From: MGBC114844 sp910585855
Lineage (GTDB): Bacteria; Bacillota; Clostridia; Lachnospirales; Lachnospiraceae
Length of the DNA: 64,000 bases
NCBI GenBank assembly: GCA_965646165.1
Contig: CBFFYP010000010.1
Span: 1 to 64,000, forward strand
Reading direction: 5' to 3'
In this document: positions 7,701-16,846 of the stretch, piece by piece
How the letters are laid out: every line of letters starts with the position of its first letter
How positions within the stretch are numbered: position 1 is the first letter of the stretch
Program-made: the position numbers and the translations under genes
Notes under the pieces: model-generated
Databases searched by the model: none
What the model was told of the DNA's origin: nothing
Seen by the model: only the letters and a program-made list of their open reading frames with translations

Positions 7701-10700
7701 TTGAAAAATTATTTGTTAAAAGTGATGAAACAACAGGAACATGGTTTATATTTATGTGAATTGCCTACTGGTAATGGCAAAACGTTTGATTCCGCACAGG
7801 CGATGAAGGAATATGCGGATTCTATAGAGGATAACAGTAAAATAATATATCTCACAACTTTGAATAAAAATCTTCCAGAAGATGCATTGAAAGCTGCATA
7901 TGGAAGTGAAGAACTTTATAAACGCAATGTATTAAGATTGCGTTCTAATTTTGATGAAGTGGTTGAAAAAATTCGTGATATTGAAGTACCAAAAGGAATG
8001 AAAACAGATATATATGAAAAATTACATAATGATGTTTTTTCTTATCAAAAAGCTTTAAATGAGGGGTATGCAGATAAAGAATACATAAGGGAATTAGCAG
8101 ATAGAATAACAGAAGGGGACAGGCAATTTCGTTACGAGATAACAAGGCGACTAAAGAATAGTTTTTCAACAAAAGCACAGCGTAAAAATGCTGTTAAAAA
8201 GGATAAAAAGTATAAATGGATTGGAGAGTTATATCCAGCAGTATTTACAGACGATTATAAAATTTTGTTGATGAGTGTTAGTAAGTTTATGAAGAGAAAT
8301 TCTATTCTTATTGATGCTAGTTATGAGTTTTTAAACTCCGATTTAATTGAAAATGCGGTAATAGTTATTGATGAATTTGATGCGACAAAGGATACTATAC
8401 AAAGTGAACTTATTGAGAAATCATTAGCAACACAGGAGGACTACATTCAGTTGTTCCGCCAGATATATCGTACATTAAATCCAAATGATTTTTCTTCTGA
8501 TATGAGAAAAGCAATGGATCAGATTGAAAAATCCGGTAATAGAAACACGTTTGTTTCATTAATGAGAGAAGCTGAAGAGATTGCAAAGAATTACCATGTG
8601 AGATTAAGTATAAAGACAAAGGAAGATTTTGTGGATCAGAAACAGGTTTTTTTATTTAATGATGGTTCTTTTCATACTGTTTTAAAAGAGGGTGCACAAT
8701 ATATCAGGTCAGTGTTGAATGAAGATGATAACCGTATTGATATATTTTTTGAAAAGAAAGAAGATTTTTTTAAAAATAGAAATAAAGAAAAAGATATTGT
8801 TTTATATAGTCTTTTACGTGAAATTAATTTATTTCTTCGGCATTTCAGATTATTTTCCATAGAATGGGCAAGAAATTATATGAATATTGTAAATAGGTTT
8901 CGAAGCGAAATAATGGATGCAATGAATTTAGAAGATGCAATCAGTTCTATTTTAAAACGATTAGAATTGACCAGTAAGCAGAGAGATTTATTAATGGGCG
9001 AAACCTGTCAAATGGTTCGAAATAATCAGGAATCGATACTGGAAGATAGAAGTTTTTATCAGGCTGGTATGGAATATTATGAATTTGAAGATAATGATTC
9101 CCATCATGACAGTACAAATATTAAGATTGTTAAGGTATATGATACTCCTGAAAAGATTATGTTATATCTTGCAGAAAAAGCGACTGTGTTTGGGATATCT
9201 GCAACGGCTGAAATTGATACTGTGATAGGGAATTATGATTTAGGCTATCTGAAAGAGCAGTTAAAAGAATGCTTTCATAGAACGCCACATGATTTAAAAG
9301 AAAAGATAAGAATTGCGTTAGAGAAAAGATGGAGTGCGTATACAGATGGAGATATTGAGGTACATGGAGAAATAATTGCCAGTGATATACAGGGATTTCA
9401 TATAAAAGATTATTGTAAAACATTTGTAGATACAGAATATGCACGACATGCAGAAAACATTATTACCAGTATAACAAATAATGAATATCAGATGATAAGA
9501 TACTGCAATATACTTAAAGCTATGTGTATTTTTAATAAGACAGAAGATATTCAATCTATGTTATATTTAGGAATGGCATTGCCCAAGATAAAGAATCCGG
9601 GAATGGATGAAGATGTTTTGGGGAAGTTGTTTAAATATTCTCAATCAGCCGTAAATCAAATGAATAGTAGTTTGTATTTTTTAAGAGGGGATAATTTTGA
9701 GCAGGATAAGGAAGTACTTCAACAGAGATTGGGATGTGGCGAAAAAATATTTGTTATGTCATCTTATCAGACTATAGGGGCTGGGCAAAATTTGCAGTAC
9801 AAAATTCCAAAACGAAAGAAAGTTGTACAGTTAGGAGAATTTGATAAAAATGATAAGAGGTATTTATATAAGGATTTTGATGCCCTATATTTGGGGAATA
9901 TAACAAATTTAATAGTGAATGTATATCAAGAAGAGAAAATTAGCTCTCATGATTTATTGAAGATGCTATTTCATATTGAGGAGTTGTACGAAAATGGGGA
10001 ACTGAATTACTTTGAGAAAGATCAAATGTTAAAACTTGCTTTTCGTTCCTATGCAGGAGTAAAACCGGATACTTCAAATAAGTTATATAATTTAAAAAGT
10101 GTAATTGTACAGGTAAGCAGAATGGTTTTACAGGCAGTGGGTCGTATGTGCAGAACTTTTGTTAAAAATCGTAATATCTACTTATTTGCAGAATCTAAAT
10201 TGTTAGAAAGGTTGTATATTGGTGAATTAGATAAACGAATATTGCCACCCGAAATGAAAAAAATAATATCTATGCGGGAAATGCTAGGAAAGGATTATTT
10301 ACCAGAAGAAAAAATTTTGCTGAATAAAGCGGAAAAGATATCGTCAGTTTGTTTTTGGGATATACGCAGAATGTTGGCAAAAGATTGGACAATGAAGAAT
10401 ATGCAGATATGGAAGCAGTTAAGGACACTGGTTTTGCAGTATCCTACAGCAAGTATATCCGATTGGAAGAATAATGAGTATTTACAAAAGTTTTATATTA
10501 CAAGTGGTGTAAAGCAAAATCAGTATATTTATTCACAGTATTCAGATTTTAATAATGTAACGATAGATTTTGGACATGACAAGGCAGCATTTCGAAATAG
10601 TAAAAGAGCGAAAATTAAAGGTAGTTCAGATGAAATTGTTGTTTATGAGATGAGTGAAAAGGAATCCAGATTACAGGAAATATTAAACTATTCAGGAATG

Positions 10701-11177
10701 AAGGATTATTTTAAAGAAAAAGGATATGCTTTAGAATTTCAAATGAATGAATATTTAATGAGTCCAGTTTTATTTCATAGCATTTATAAAGGGGCTTTGG
10801 GAGAAGTTGCTGGTAAATTTATATTGAATAAAGAATTAGGGATTGAGTTAAAACCTATAACAAAATCAGAATACTTTGAGTTTTTTGACTATATACTGTC
10901 TGATGATGTGTATGTCGATTTTAAAAATTGGAAGTTTACCTATGTACAAGATAGAGATGAAATTAGGAAAGATATATTGAGAAAGATGGATTATATAGGG
11001 GCTAAACGTGTTTATATTATCAATATTGTATCAGATAAAAATTATAAACCAAGTACCATTACAGATCAGAGATTGGTGGAGATACCAATGCTTATAAAAG
11101 GAGATGGAACGGTATCTTATGAAAATTTATATATGATTCGCAGGGAGGATTTTGAAAATGCTGACAAACAGAATTAA
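7701..11177 (+). CDS. ddmD: DdmD-like helicase-nuclease (plasmid defence)
   Basis: About 1158 residues. The N-terminal half is a superfamily 2 helicase: Walker A TGNGKT (about 23-28), Walker B VIDEFDA (about 222), motif III GISATAE (about 499), SSYQTIGAGQN (about 687) and motif VI QAVGRMCRTF (about 811). The last 130 residues look like a PD-(D/E)XK nuclease: GEVAGKF (1034), FFDYIL (1061), VDFKNW (1072). A helicase-nuclease of this size overlapping a 700-residue partner matches DdmDE, in which an Argonaute-like protein loads the helicase-nuclease onto invading plasmids for degradation. The start is TTG 7701, seven bases after TAGGAGG; TTG 7695 is too close. Assignment rests on architecture and gene pairing, not a search. 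Confidence 0.7.
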   Translation: MKNYLLKVMKQQEHGLYLCELPTGNGKTFDSAQAMKEYADSIEDNSKIIYLTTLNKNLPEDALKAAYGSEELYKRNVLRLRSNFDEVVEKIRDIEVPKGMKTDIYEKLHNDVFSYQKALNEGYADKEYIRELADRITEGDRQFRYEITRRLKNSFSTKAQRKNAVKKDKKYKWIGELYPAVFTDDYKILLMSVSKFMKRNSILIDASYEFLNSDLIENAVIVIDEFDATKDTIQSELIEKSLATQEDYIQLFRQIYRTLNPNDFSSDMRKAMDQIEKSGNRNTFVSLMREAEEIAKNYHVRLSIKTKEDFVDQKQVFLFNDGSFHTVLKEGAQYIRSVLNEDDNRIDIFFEKKEDFFKNRNKEKDIVLYSLLREINLFLRHFRLFSIEWARNYMNIVNRFRSEIMDAMNLEDAISSILKRLELTSKQRDLLMGETCQMVRNNQESILEDRSFYQAGMEYYEFEDNDSHHDSTNIKIVKVYDTPEKIMLYLAEKATVFGISATAEIDTVIGNYDLGYLKEQLKECFHRTPHDLKEKIRIALEKRWSAYTDGDIEVHGEIIASDIQGFHIKDYCKTFVDTEYARHAENIITSITNNEYQMIRYCNILKAMCIFNKTEDIQSMLYLGMALPKIKNPGMDEDVLGKLFKYSQSAVNQMNSSLYFLRGDNFEQDKEVLQQRLGCGEKIFVMSSYQTIGAGQNLQYKIPKRKKVVQLGEFDKNDKRYLYKDFDALYLGNITNLIVNVYQEEKISSHDLLKMLFHIEELYENGELNYFEKDQMLKLAFRSYAGVKPDTSNKLYNLKSVIVQVSRMVLQAVGRMCRTFVKNRNIYLFAESKLLERLYIGELDKRILPPEMKKIISMREMLGKDYLPEEKILLNKAEKISSVCFWDIRRMLAKDWTMKNMQIWKQLRTLVLQYPTASISDWKNNEYLQKFYITSGVKQNQYIYSQYSDFNNVTIDFGHDKAAFRNSKRAKIKGSSDEIVVYEMSEKESRLQEILNYSGMKDYFKEKGYALEFQMNEYLMSPVLFHSIYKGALGEVAGKFILNKELGIELKPITKSEYFEFFDYILSDDVYVDFKNWKFTYVQDRDEIRKDILRKMDYIGAKRVYIINIVSDKNYKPSTITDQRLVEIPMLIKGDGTVSYENLYMIRREDFENADKQN

Positions 11178-13254
11178 TGTAACATACAATATGGAAAATA
11201 TAGATGCTGATTTTGATATTTTTAAAGTTGAGAAGAAAAATAAGGATTATTATAAATATAACATATTGGATTTGACCGTATATGAGTTCAAAGCAGCCGC
11301 TGTTCAATGGGCATTTGGAGCAACTGCGCTGGTGTTGTTTCGAAAAGGAGAAGTAACTGGACGAGAATTTAAAGAAAGTATTATGAACGAATACAAGGAT
11401 GTGAAAATTCAGAAAATTGATCTATTTGACAAGGAACAATGTAAGAATTGTTTTGGTTACGAAAATAGGCTGCTTGTACAGTTATTGATAAATTCGATGC
11501 GAGCATCGAAACAGGATGCTTTTAAGTATAATAATTTGACGGGTAAGCTTTTTTATCATGATCCTTTATGGAATTATAAAGATAAGCGAGCGAAAGAAGC
11601 GAATTTTATCAGATTTTTGGAAATCGTTATTGATCCGGGGATGTATCTTAATTTGGAACATAAAACGTTTAAGATAGCTGATAAAAAGGGGACGGGATTA
11701 TATGTGATAGATTCTAAAACAGGTGAATTTAGAAGAAAATTGAAAAAGGATGAGGATGTGATTACATACGAAGAGGGTTCTTTAGCAAATAGCTGCTTTC
11801 GAGTGAATCACTTTGATATTACGAATTATGCATGTTTTCGAAGCAGTAAGATGGGTATAATGGAGCAGTTTTTAAGAGATGTGAAAGAGGAACTTTCGGA
11901 ATATATTACGATAGAGCTTATGGAGCGGGAAGATACACAGAAATTTGAGATTTCACGTCTGGAGAAAAAGGGAATATCGAAACAGAAATATGGTGAAATG
12001 CTGCAGAAAAAGGGTGTTGTTATCGTAGATGAAAATAAATCTGAAGAATCAAAGGATATTGTTGAAAAATTAAAAGATGAGCTGAAAAAATATTATGGTA
12101 TCGAAGCTGGCGAGGGAGAATTATCAGAAAAAGCATATAATATTAGAATTATTCATGATGATGAGTATTATATTAATAATAAGATGCATGATCCTCATAA
12201 TGATAATTTAAAAGGATATATTGTTCAGCATATGACAGAAGAGGCAGAACATTTTGCAAAGTCAAAAGATGGTTCACCGGATATAAAAAAGATAATACAG
12301 GAATTGATTATTAAAGGTGATGTAAGAGATAAAATGATTTCAATTTTTGATTGGAAAAAGCTTAACTCTGGAAAGGAGTGGAAATTTGTTCTTAGAAGAA
12401 AAATCAAAATGGAGTCGGAAAAAACCACAGAACATATGAGTAATATTAATAAAAAAGTGCACAGTTGCTATAATTATTATCGATTAAAAATTGATAGTAA
12501 TGGAAAATTGGAGTTTGATACATTTTGCGATAGCAGCCAAGATGAAACGAAGGATTGGAAAAAAATATGTTATGCCTATGATGTTGTGGAAGATAGACAT
12601 CGTCGTATTAAAAATCAAGTAGAAGGTTTGGTATATTCAGATATTGATAATATAAATGCTATATTATTAACAAGAGAAAAGACTTTGCCTAATATTACAG
12701 CACTTATGGATGCATTGAAGGAAACAGATGTGAAAGAAAGGGTTTCAAAAGAGATATTGCTTAGAGCAATAGAAGAGTTTGAAATTGCATATCCAGATTC
12801 TATGGAAAGCGTTTTAGAGTGGAAAAGCAAATTGTCGGAAGAGCCAGAGATGATTACGAAAGAGGTATTAAAGAAGAGATTAAATTTGCGCAAAGGTGTT
12901 ACATCTATGTTTAATAGGTTTTTGCATGAGAAGTATAATATTTGGATAGATGGTGAACTGCGTAAGGGAGAGTTTGAAGACACTTTTCAAATTGGTAATT
13001 TATTGAATATAAAATATGAGTATAATATAAATGACGATTTAGATGGTAATGTATTTGTTTATTATGTTGGTGATAAGAGTAAAAAACGTTCTTATCCGAA
13101 TGCTTGTTGTATGCGAAAGGTTATTTCGTTAGGAGAACATATAGAGTATGAAGAATTGCTTCCGCTTATGACAGTAGAATTTGTAAGGAATAGCCAATAT
13201 ACTGTGCTTCCGTTCCCATATAAGTATTTAAGAGAGTATATAGAACAATGTTGA
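11158..13254 (+). CDS. ddmE: DdmE-like prokaryotic Argonaute partner
   Basis: A 698-residue protein starting at ATG 11158 (GGGAGG nine bases before), overlapping the end of the helicase-nuclease gene by 20 bases, so the two are translationally coupled. The layout suggests an Argonaute: an N-terminal part with FIRFLEIVIDPGMYLNLEHK, a middle region with IMEQFLRDVKEELSEYI, and a C-terminal PIWI-like half with NIRIIHDDEYY, IVQHMTEE, IQELIIKGDVRDK and an end FVRNSQYTVLPFPYKYL. I see no DEDX catalytic tetrad, as expected for DdmE, which uses guide DNA to find plasmids but does not cut. Without the neighbouring gene I would call this a protein of unknown function. A pPIWI-RE protein was the main alternative. 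Confidence 0.65.
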   Translation: MLTNRINVTYNMENIDADFDIFKVEKKNKDYYKYNILDLTVYEFKAAAVQWAFGATALVLFRKGEVTGREFKESIMNEYKDVKIQKIDLFDKEQCKNCFGYENRLLVQLLINSMRASKQDAFKYNNLTGKLFYHDPLWNYKDKRAKEANFIRFLEIVIDPGMYLNLEHKTFKIADKKGTGLYVIDSKTGEFRRKLKKDEDVITYEEGSLANSCFRVNHFDITNYACFRSSKMGIMEQFLRDVKEELSEYITIELMEREDTQKFEISRLEKKGISKQKYGEMLQKKGVVIVDENKSEESKDIVEKLKDELKKYYGIEAGEGELSEKAYNIRIIHDDEYYINNKMHDPHNDNLKGYIVQHMTEEAEHFAKSKDGSPDIKKIIQELIIKGDVRDKMISIFDWKKLNSGKEWKFVLRRKIKMESEKTTEHMSNINKKVHSCYNYYRLKIDSNGKLEFDTFCDSSQDETKDWKKICYAYDVVEDRHRRIKNQVEGLVYSDIDNINAILLTREKTLPNITALMDALKETDVKERVSKEILLRAIEEFEIAYPDSMESVLEWKSKLSEEPEMITKEVLKKRLNLRKGVTSMFNRFLHEKYNIWIDGELRKGEFEDTFQIGNLLNIKYEYNINDDLDGNVFVYYVGDKSKKRSYPNACCMRKVISLGEHIEYEELLPLMTVEFVRNSQYTVLPFPYKYLREYIEQC

Positions 13255-13264
13255 TCGAATGTGA

Positions 13265-13336
13265 TAATGTGGTGCTGGATTGTGTTAAAAAGAAAGCGGC
13301 AAGTGCAAATACCATAAATTTTTTGAATTTTCTCAT
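13265..13336 (-). pseudogene. Start and signal peptide of a lost surface-protein gene
   Basis: Reading from ATG 13336, with AGGAGGATAT upstream, the frame gives MRKFKKFMVFALAAFFLTQS. This resembles the signal peptide of the intact-start surface protein at 26374, including bases upstream of the start. Homology ends near 13265, ten bases beyond the ddmE stop, where the defence genes were joined on. Confidence 0.65.
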
Positions 13337-13378
13337 GTTTTTATATCCTCCTGTTTTCTTTTTGAATGATTATAGTTT

Positions 13379-13430
13379 TATGGATTTTCGATCCAAACTC
13401 CGTCAGAATTGACATAGTAATCGCCAATTA
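13379..13430 (-). pseudogene. 3' end of a second lost surface-protein gene
   Basis: The frame encodes GDYYVNSDGVWIENP and a stop at 13379-13381, matching the C-terminus of the protein at 22419-26374 (DNYYVNSDGVWIENP). It lies upstream of the signal-peptide relic on the same strand, so it is the tail of the preceding gene in a former tandem pair. Confidence 0.7.
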
Positions 13431-13664
13431 TTACTTTTTGAATGGATATAATATATTTTAGTCAAGATTGCTCAAAAAACAATATTCAGCAGAGATAGAA
13501 AGAGTGCAGAAAATAATTAAGGAAACAATTGAGTTACTAAAATTCGATTGGATGTGAATAGATTTATATAACAATGGTGTAGGGAGATATTGAAAAAAAG
13601 TGTATATCATTTTTTATATCAGTACAAGAAATTAGGGTAAATAATTTATAAAAGAAGGGGTTAT
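13431..13664 (+). other. Leader region of the CHAT gene
   Basis: A 30-codon open stretch ending at a TGA near 13560 (KKQYSAEIERVQKIIKETIE) looks like another gene tail. Further on, TTGAAA, 18 bases and TTATAT near 13590-13620 could be a promoter for the CHAT gene, which is preceded by AAGAAGGGG. The gap shows that the CHAT gene is not tightly coupled to ddmE. Confidence 0.35.
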
Positions 13665-15761
13665 ATGAGGAACGATAAAAACTTTCACTGGATAATGTTC
13701 AACTACTGTGTCTTATTTCCAATAAATCAGTTTGAACAAAATTACAAACCGATTATACAGGCATGTAGCTATGATAGTATTCCAACTACTCATTTATGGG
13801 ATGACGAATTAAATGTGGTGATTCCAGCATTGTGGTATATTTTACATTTGCCGCGAATGGGATTTGATGTTTTTGAAAATGATATCGAATTAGTATTGCA
13901 TAGTCATGACGAACCACATAATATCATTGTGTGTCCATTTGTTAGAAATAATCCTGTTTTTCAAAAGGAAATCAATCGTATTCTTGTTAATGCGACTTTG
14001 ATTGTTTGTCCGGATGATATTTATCAGGATGTGCTTTGCTGTTCTGATATAACCAAGCCACTATTAGGTATTTACAAAATATCTGATTTGAATACAGAAC
14101 TTGTATACGAACATTGGAAGCAACTGAGTTTATATGCAAGACAAATTGAACCGGAAATTGATACATGTATTATTGACTCTGAGTTTAGGCTTACTTTTTC
14201 TGGCGAAAGAAAGATACTTCCGCTGGTTCCCCTTGCCAATCAATTAGGATATACAAAGCAACTTGTGGAAGAAATTGAAAAACTGAATTATGGAAGCAAT
14301 CATAATATGTATGCAATAGCAATGCGTCAAAGAATTATAGATTACTATAGGAATATTATCAAAGAAGAGCCAGATGTGAAAAGACGCACTGAAAAAATTA
14401 TTATTGAGAATCCGAATTTTAACGGTATTCCGCTTGTTATAACATTACCAGGAATTATGAGTTCCCAGGTAAAAAGATTTAACCGAGTAAAGAATCTACC
14501 TCAAAATGAGAGGGAAATTATTGATATACTTGGCTGCCACAGAGCTTTGACTAAGAATGCTTTATGGCTGTCTCTTGACACAATTTCTCAGGAAATGTTT
14601 ACAGAGTTGTCTGCATTGGAAGAACACTGTAAAGATTCTAAGAAGATTAATAATTTATTTGTTTGGAGGACATTAAGAAGAATAGGAAAACTTCTGAATA
14701 ACAGACTAAGAGCTAGTAAAATAGATATTATAAATCATGTTTCACAGATTACTGTATTTTCAGATTTTCCAATAGGGCTTGCGATTCTTGATGGGTGTAC
14801 CGCACCTTTGTGCTGTATAAAACCAATTTCATATAGACCACTTTCGCCGTTGACGAGGGCTTTTCAATATGAGATGGGAAAATTGCCACAGGTTTATTTT
14901 GGAAGAAAATTAAAAATAGTACTTGCTGAATGCGTAGAAAAAAGTGATAACATTAGGTATTATTGTGATGTACTGACAAATACTTTGAAAAATATGGTAA
15001 AGAATGAATCAGATGCCAATATTGTAGTTGAAGAGATATCTACAGTCAGCCTTTTCAAAGAAATGTTGGATAAGCACCGTGATGCTGATATTCTTTTAAT
15101 TTCTGCACATGGAACATACGATAAATACAGAAATATGGCTGGATTGGTAATTGGCAATGAAGTATGGATGGCTGATGATAACAATCTGTGTGTCCCGCCA
15201 GTGGTTTTATTGAATGCCTGCCATGTGACACCGCGTGGCAGAGGAGTAGTTACTGTTGGCGATTTATTTATAAGGGCTGGAGCAACGACTGTTTTGGGAA
15301 CTTTTATTCCTGTTGATGTACGAAGAAATGCGGTGCTTATAACGCGTCTATTCACAGAAATTTTTGAGGTTCGTAAAGGTTGGAGTCATATGCGGACACT
15401 GGATGAAATATGGAGTCATGTTGTATGCACAAATGCTGTTCATGAAATAATCGCACCAACATCTTCTGGTCATAATAAATTAGAAATATGGGCAAACACA
15501 AAAAAGAAAGATGGTACTTTTCCACAAGCTGAATTCAAAAATAAATATTCAGTAGGAAGACTTAGAAGTACGCATACCTATGATGATACAGTGGAAATTC
15601 TAAGGGAAATTGCTTACAGGGATGGCATTGGTGAATATTATGACTCTTTTATCAAGTCAAATGGTTATTTCCCAGAATCCGTATTTTATCAGTTCATAGG
15701 TATGCCTGAAAATGTATTTATTAGAAATGATGTAATGAGTGAATGGTATGATATGAATTAA
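13665..15761 (+). CDS. CHAT-domain (caspase-like) protease
   Basis: A 698-residue protein whose C-terminal third carries a CHAT peptidase domain: ADILLISAHGTYDKYR supplies the catalytic His482 and VVLLNACHVTPRGRG the catalytic Cys519, followed by LFIRAGATTVLGTFIPVDV, typical of the clan CD fold. Residues 1-440 match nothing I recognise and presumably sense or regulate. CHAT proteases act as effectors in bacterial suicide and defence systems such as gasdermin cleavage and Craspase (TPR-CHAT with type III-E CRISPR). Both catalytic residues are present. It lies 410 bases after ddmE, same strand, with relic sequence between, so linkage to DdmDE may be chance. No gasdermin-like gene is adjacent. 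Confidence 0.75.
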   Translation: MRNDKNFHWIMFNYCVLFPINQFEQNYKPIIQACSYDSIPTTHLWDDELNVVIPALWYILHLPRMGFDVFENDIELVLHSHDEPHNIIVCPFVRNNPVFQKEINRILVNATLIVCPDDIYQDVLCCSDITKPLLGIYKISDLNTELVYEHWKQLSLYARQIEPEIDTCIIDSEFRLTFSGERKILPLVPLANQLGYTKQLVEEIEKLNYGSNHNMYAIAMRQRIIDYYRNIIKEEPDVKRRTEKIIIENPNFNGIPLVITLPGIMSSQVKRFNRVKNLPQNEREIIDILGCHRALTKNALWLSLDTISQEMFTELSALEEHCKDSKKINNLFVWRTLRRIGKLLNNRLRASKIDIINHVSQITVFSDFPIGLAILDGCTAPLCCIKPISYRPLSPLTRAFQYEMGKLPQVYFGRKLKIVLAECVEKSDNIRYYCDVLTNTLKNMVKNESDANIVVEEISTVSLFKEMLDKHRDADILLISAHGTYDKYRNMAGLVIGNEVWMADDNNLCVPPVVLLNACHVTPRGRGVVTVGDLFIRAGATTVLGTFIPVDVRRNAVLITRLFTEIFEVRKGWSHMRTLDEIWSHVVCTNAVHEIIAPTSSGHNKLEIWANTKKKDGTFPQAEFKNKYSVGRLRSTHTYDDTVEILREIAYRDGIGEYYDSFIKSNGYFPESVFYQFIGMPENVFIRNDVMSEWYDMN

Positions 15762-15892
15762 AAAAGAAAACAAGTAAGTCTGTTCATCCAGTAGTATTTG
15801 TTGAGTGGTTTTGGAATTATGAAGTAATATTTCATATGTGCATACTTACAGAAAAGAATACAATTAGAAATAGTAGAAAGGGATTGGGCAAA

Positions 15893-16519
15893 ATGACAGA
15901 TAATTTGAAAATCTTAGGTTCGTTGGAAGACGGTAATAAAGTTTCAGTTGTTGAAACAATTTGTTCATATTTTTAGAGAAGCATATCCTAATGTTGTTGG
16001 TGATTTATATTTGGGATATCCAATATATATTGATGAAATTGCTAAGTGAAGAGTTTGTGTTGATATGGCACTGGTATCAAAAATAGGTGTATATATATTT
16101 AATATTCTTACACAGCCTGTAACAGATTATGGTGAAACAAAACCTGATTGGGATATAGTTGTTATTTATTCAACTCGTTCTTTAAAAGAACAATTTGTGT
16201 TTCTAATTGGGAGGTTTTATGCAGCTAAGAATGATGGTGCAAAATATGATGAAAGCAAATTAAAAGTAATGCAATCATGGGGATCTGCATCATCAAAAGG
16301 GGTATATTATGAGGTTTGTTTGCGGCATGGCATATCTCCGTTAAATGTAAAGGAGGCAAAAGCTAAATACGGAAATAGTGCAATTCTTTTTTCGAGGATG
16401 TGTGGAGATTTATTGAAATCTATAAAGGAATTTCACAAAATGTACGATTCTATTTTAATTGATGAAGCACAAGACTTTGATAAAAATTACCTACAACTAT
16501 TCATGATGCCACAATAGCA
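15893..16519 (+). pseudogene. UvrD/Rep-type helicase remnant
   Basis: Frames are broken: 15893-15976 (MTDNLKILGSLEDGNK...), then another frame from about 15962 to a TGA near 16049 (HIFREAYPNVVGDLYLGYPI), then 16065-16517. The last part ends with MYDSILIDEAQDFDKNYLQL, the Walker B of UvrD-like helicases, and stops abruptly. The Walker A region is missing or unrecognisable. Several frameshifts and a truncation make it non-functional. Such helicases are common in conjugative elements and defence islands. Confidence 0.55.
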
Positions 16520-16551
16520 ATAAGGTGAAAGGCATCAGATGAATATGGTAG

Positions 16552-16846
16552 CAAAGTGAAACGATTTATTATTGAAAGAACAAGTGAAAAAAGTATGAAA
16601 ACTACTTTGAGTGGTAAGTATTATGATGTTGTTATTGATAAAATTGCTTATTGTTCAAATGATATAAAGTATGTAATGGAATCCGTTGATTGTGACAAAT
16701 ATATTCATATGTCAAGTACCGCTGTTTATGAACCTAAGCATATAAATACTATGGAATCAGAGTTTGATGGAGTTTCAAAAATCCGTTCTGAGGAGGCAGG
16801 AAAATTTATGGCTTTTTTAGTTGATAACACGACTTTACAACTTTAA
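16552..16846 (+). pseudogene. NAD-dependent epimerase/dehydratase fragment
   Basis: About 96 codons with GKYYDVVIDKIAYCSND and DKYIHMSSTAVYEP, which resemble the central strands and active-site Ser of short-chain NAD(P)-dependent epimerases. The N-terminal GxxGxxG nucleotide-binding motif and the C-terminal half are absent. The frame ends where the next transposase relic begins, so an insertion or deletion probably truncated it. Confidence 0.45.

Noticed and set aside
7701..13254. Hachiman or pPIWI-RE system
   Set aside because: No short DUF1837 (HamA) gene; the helicase carries its own nuclease and there are only two genes, unlike the pPIWI-RE three-gene layout. DdmDE fits better, though not proven.
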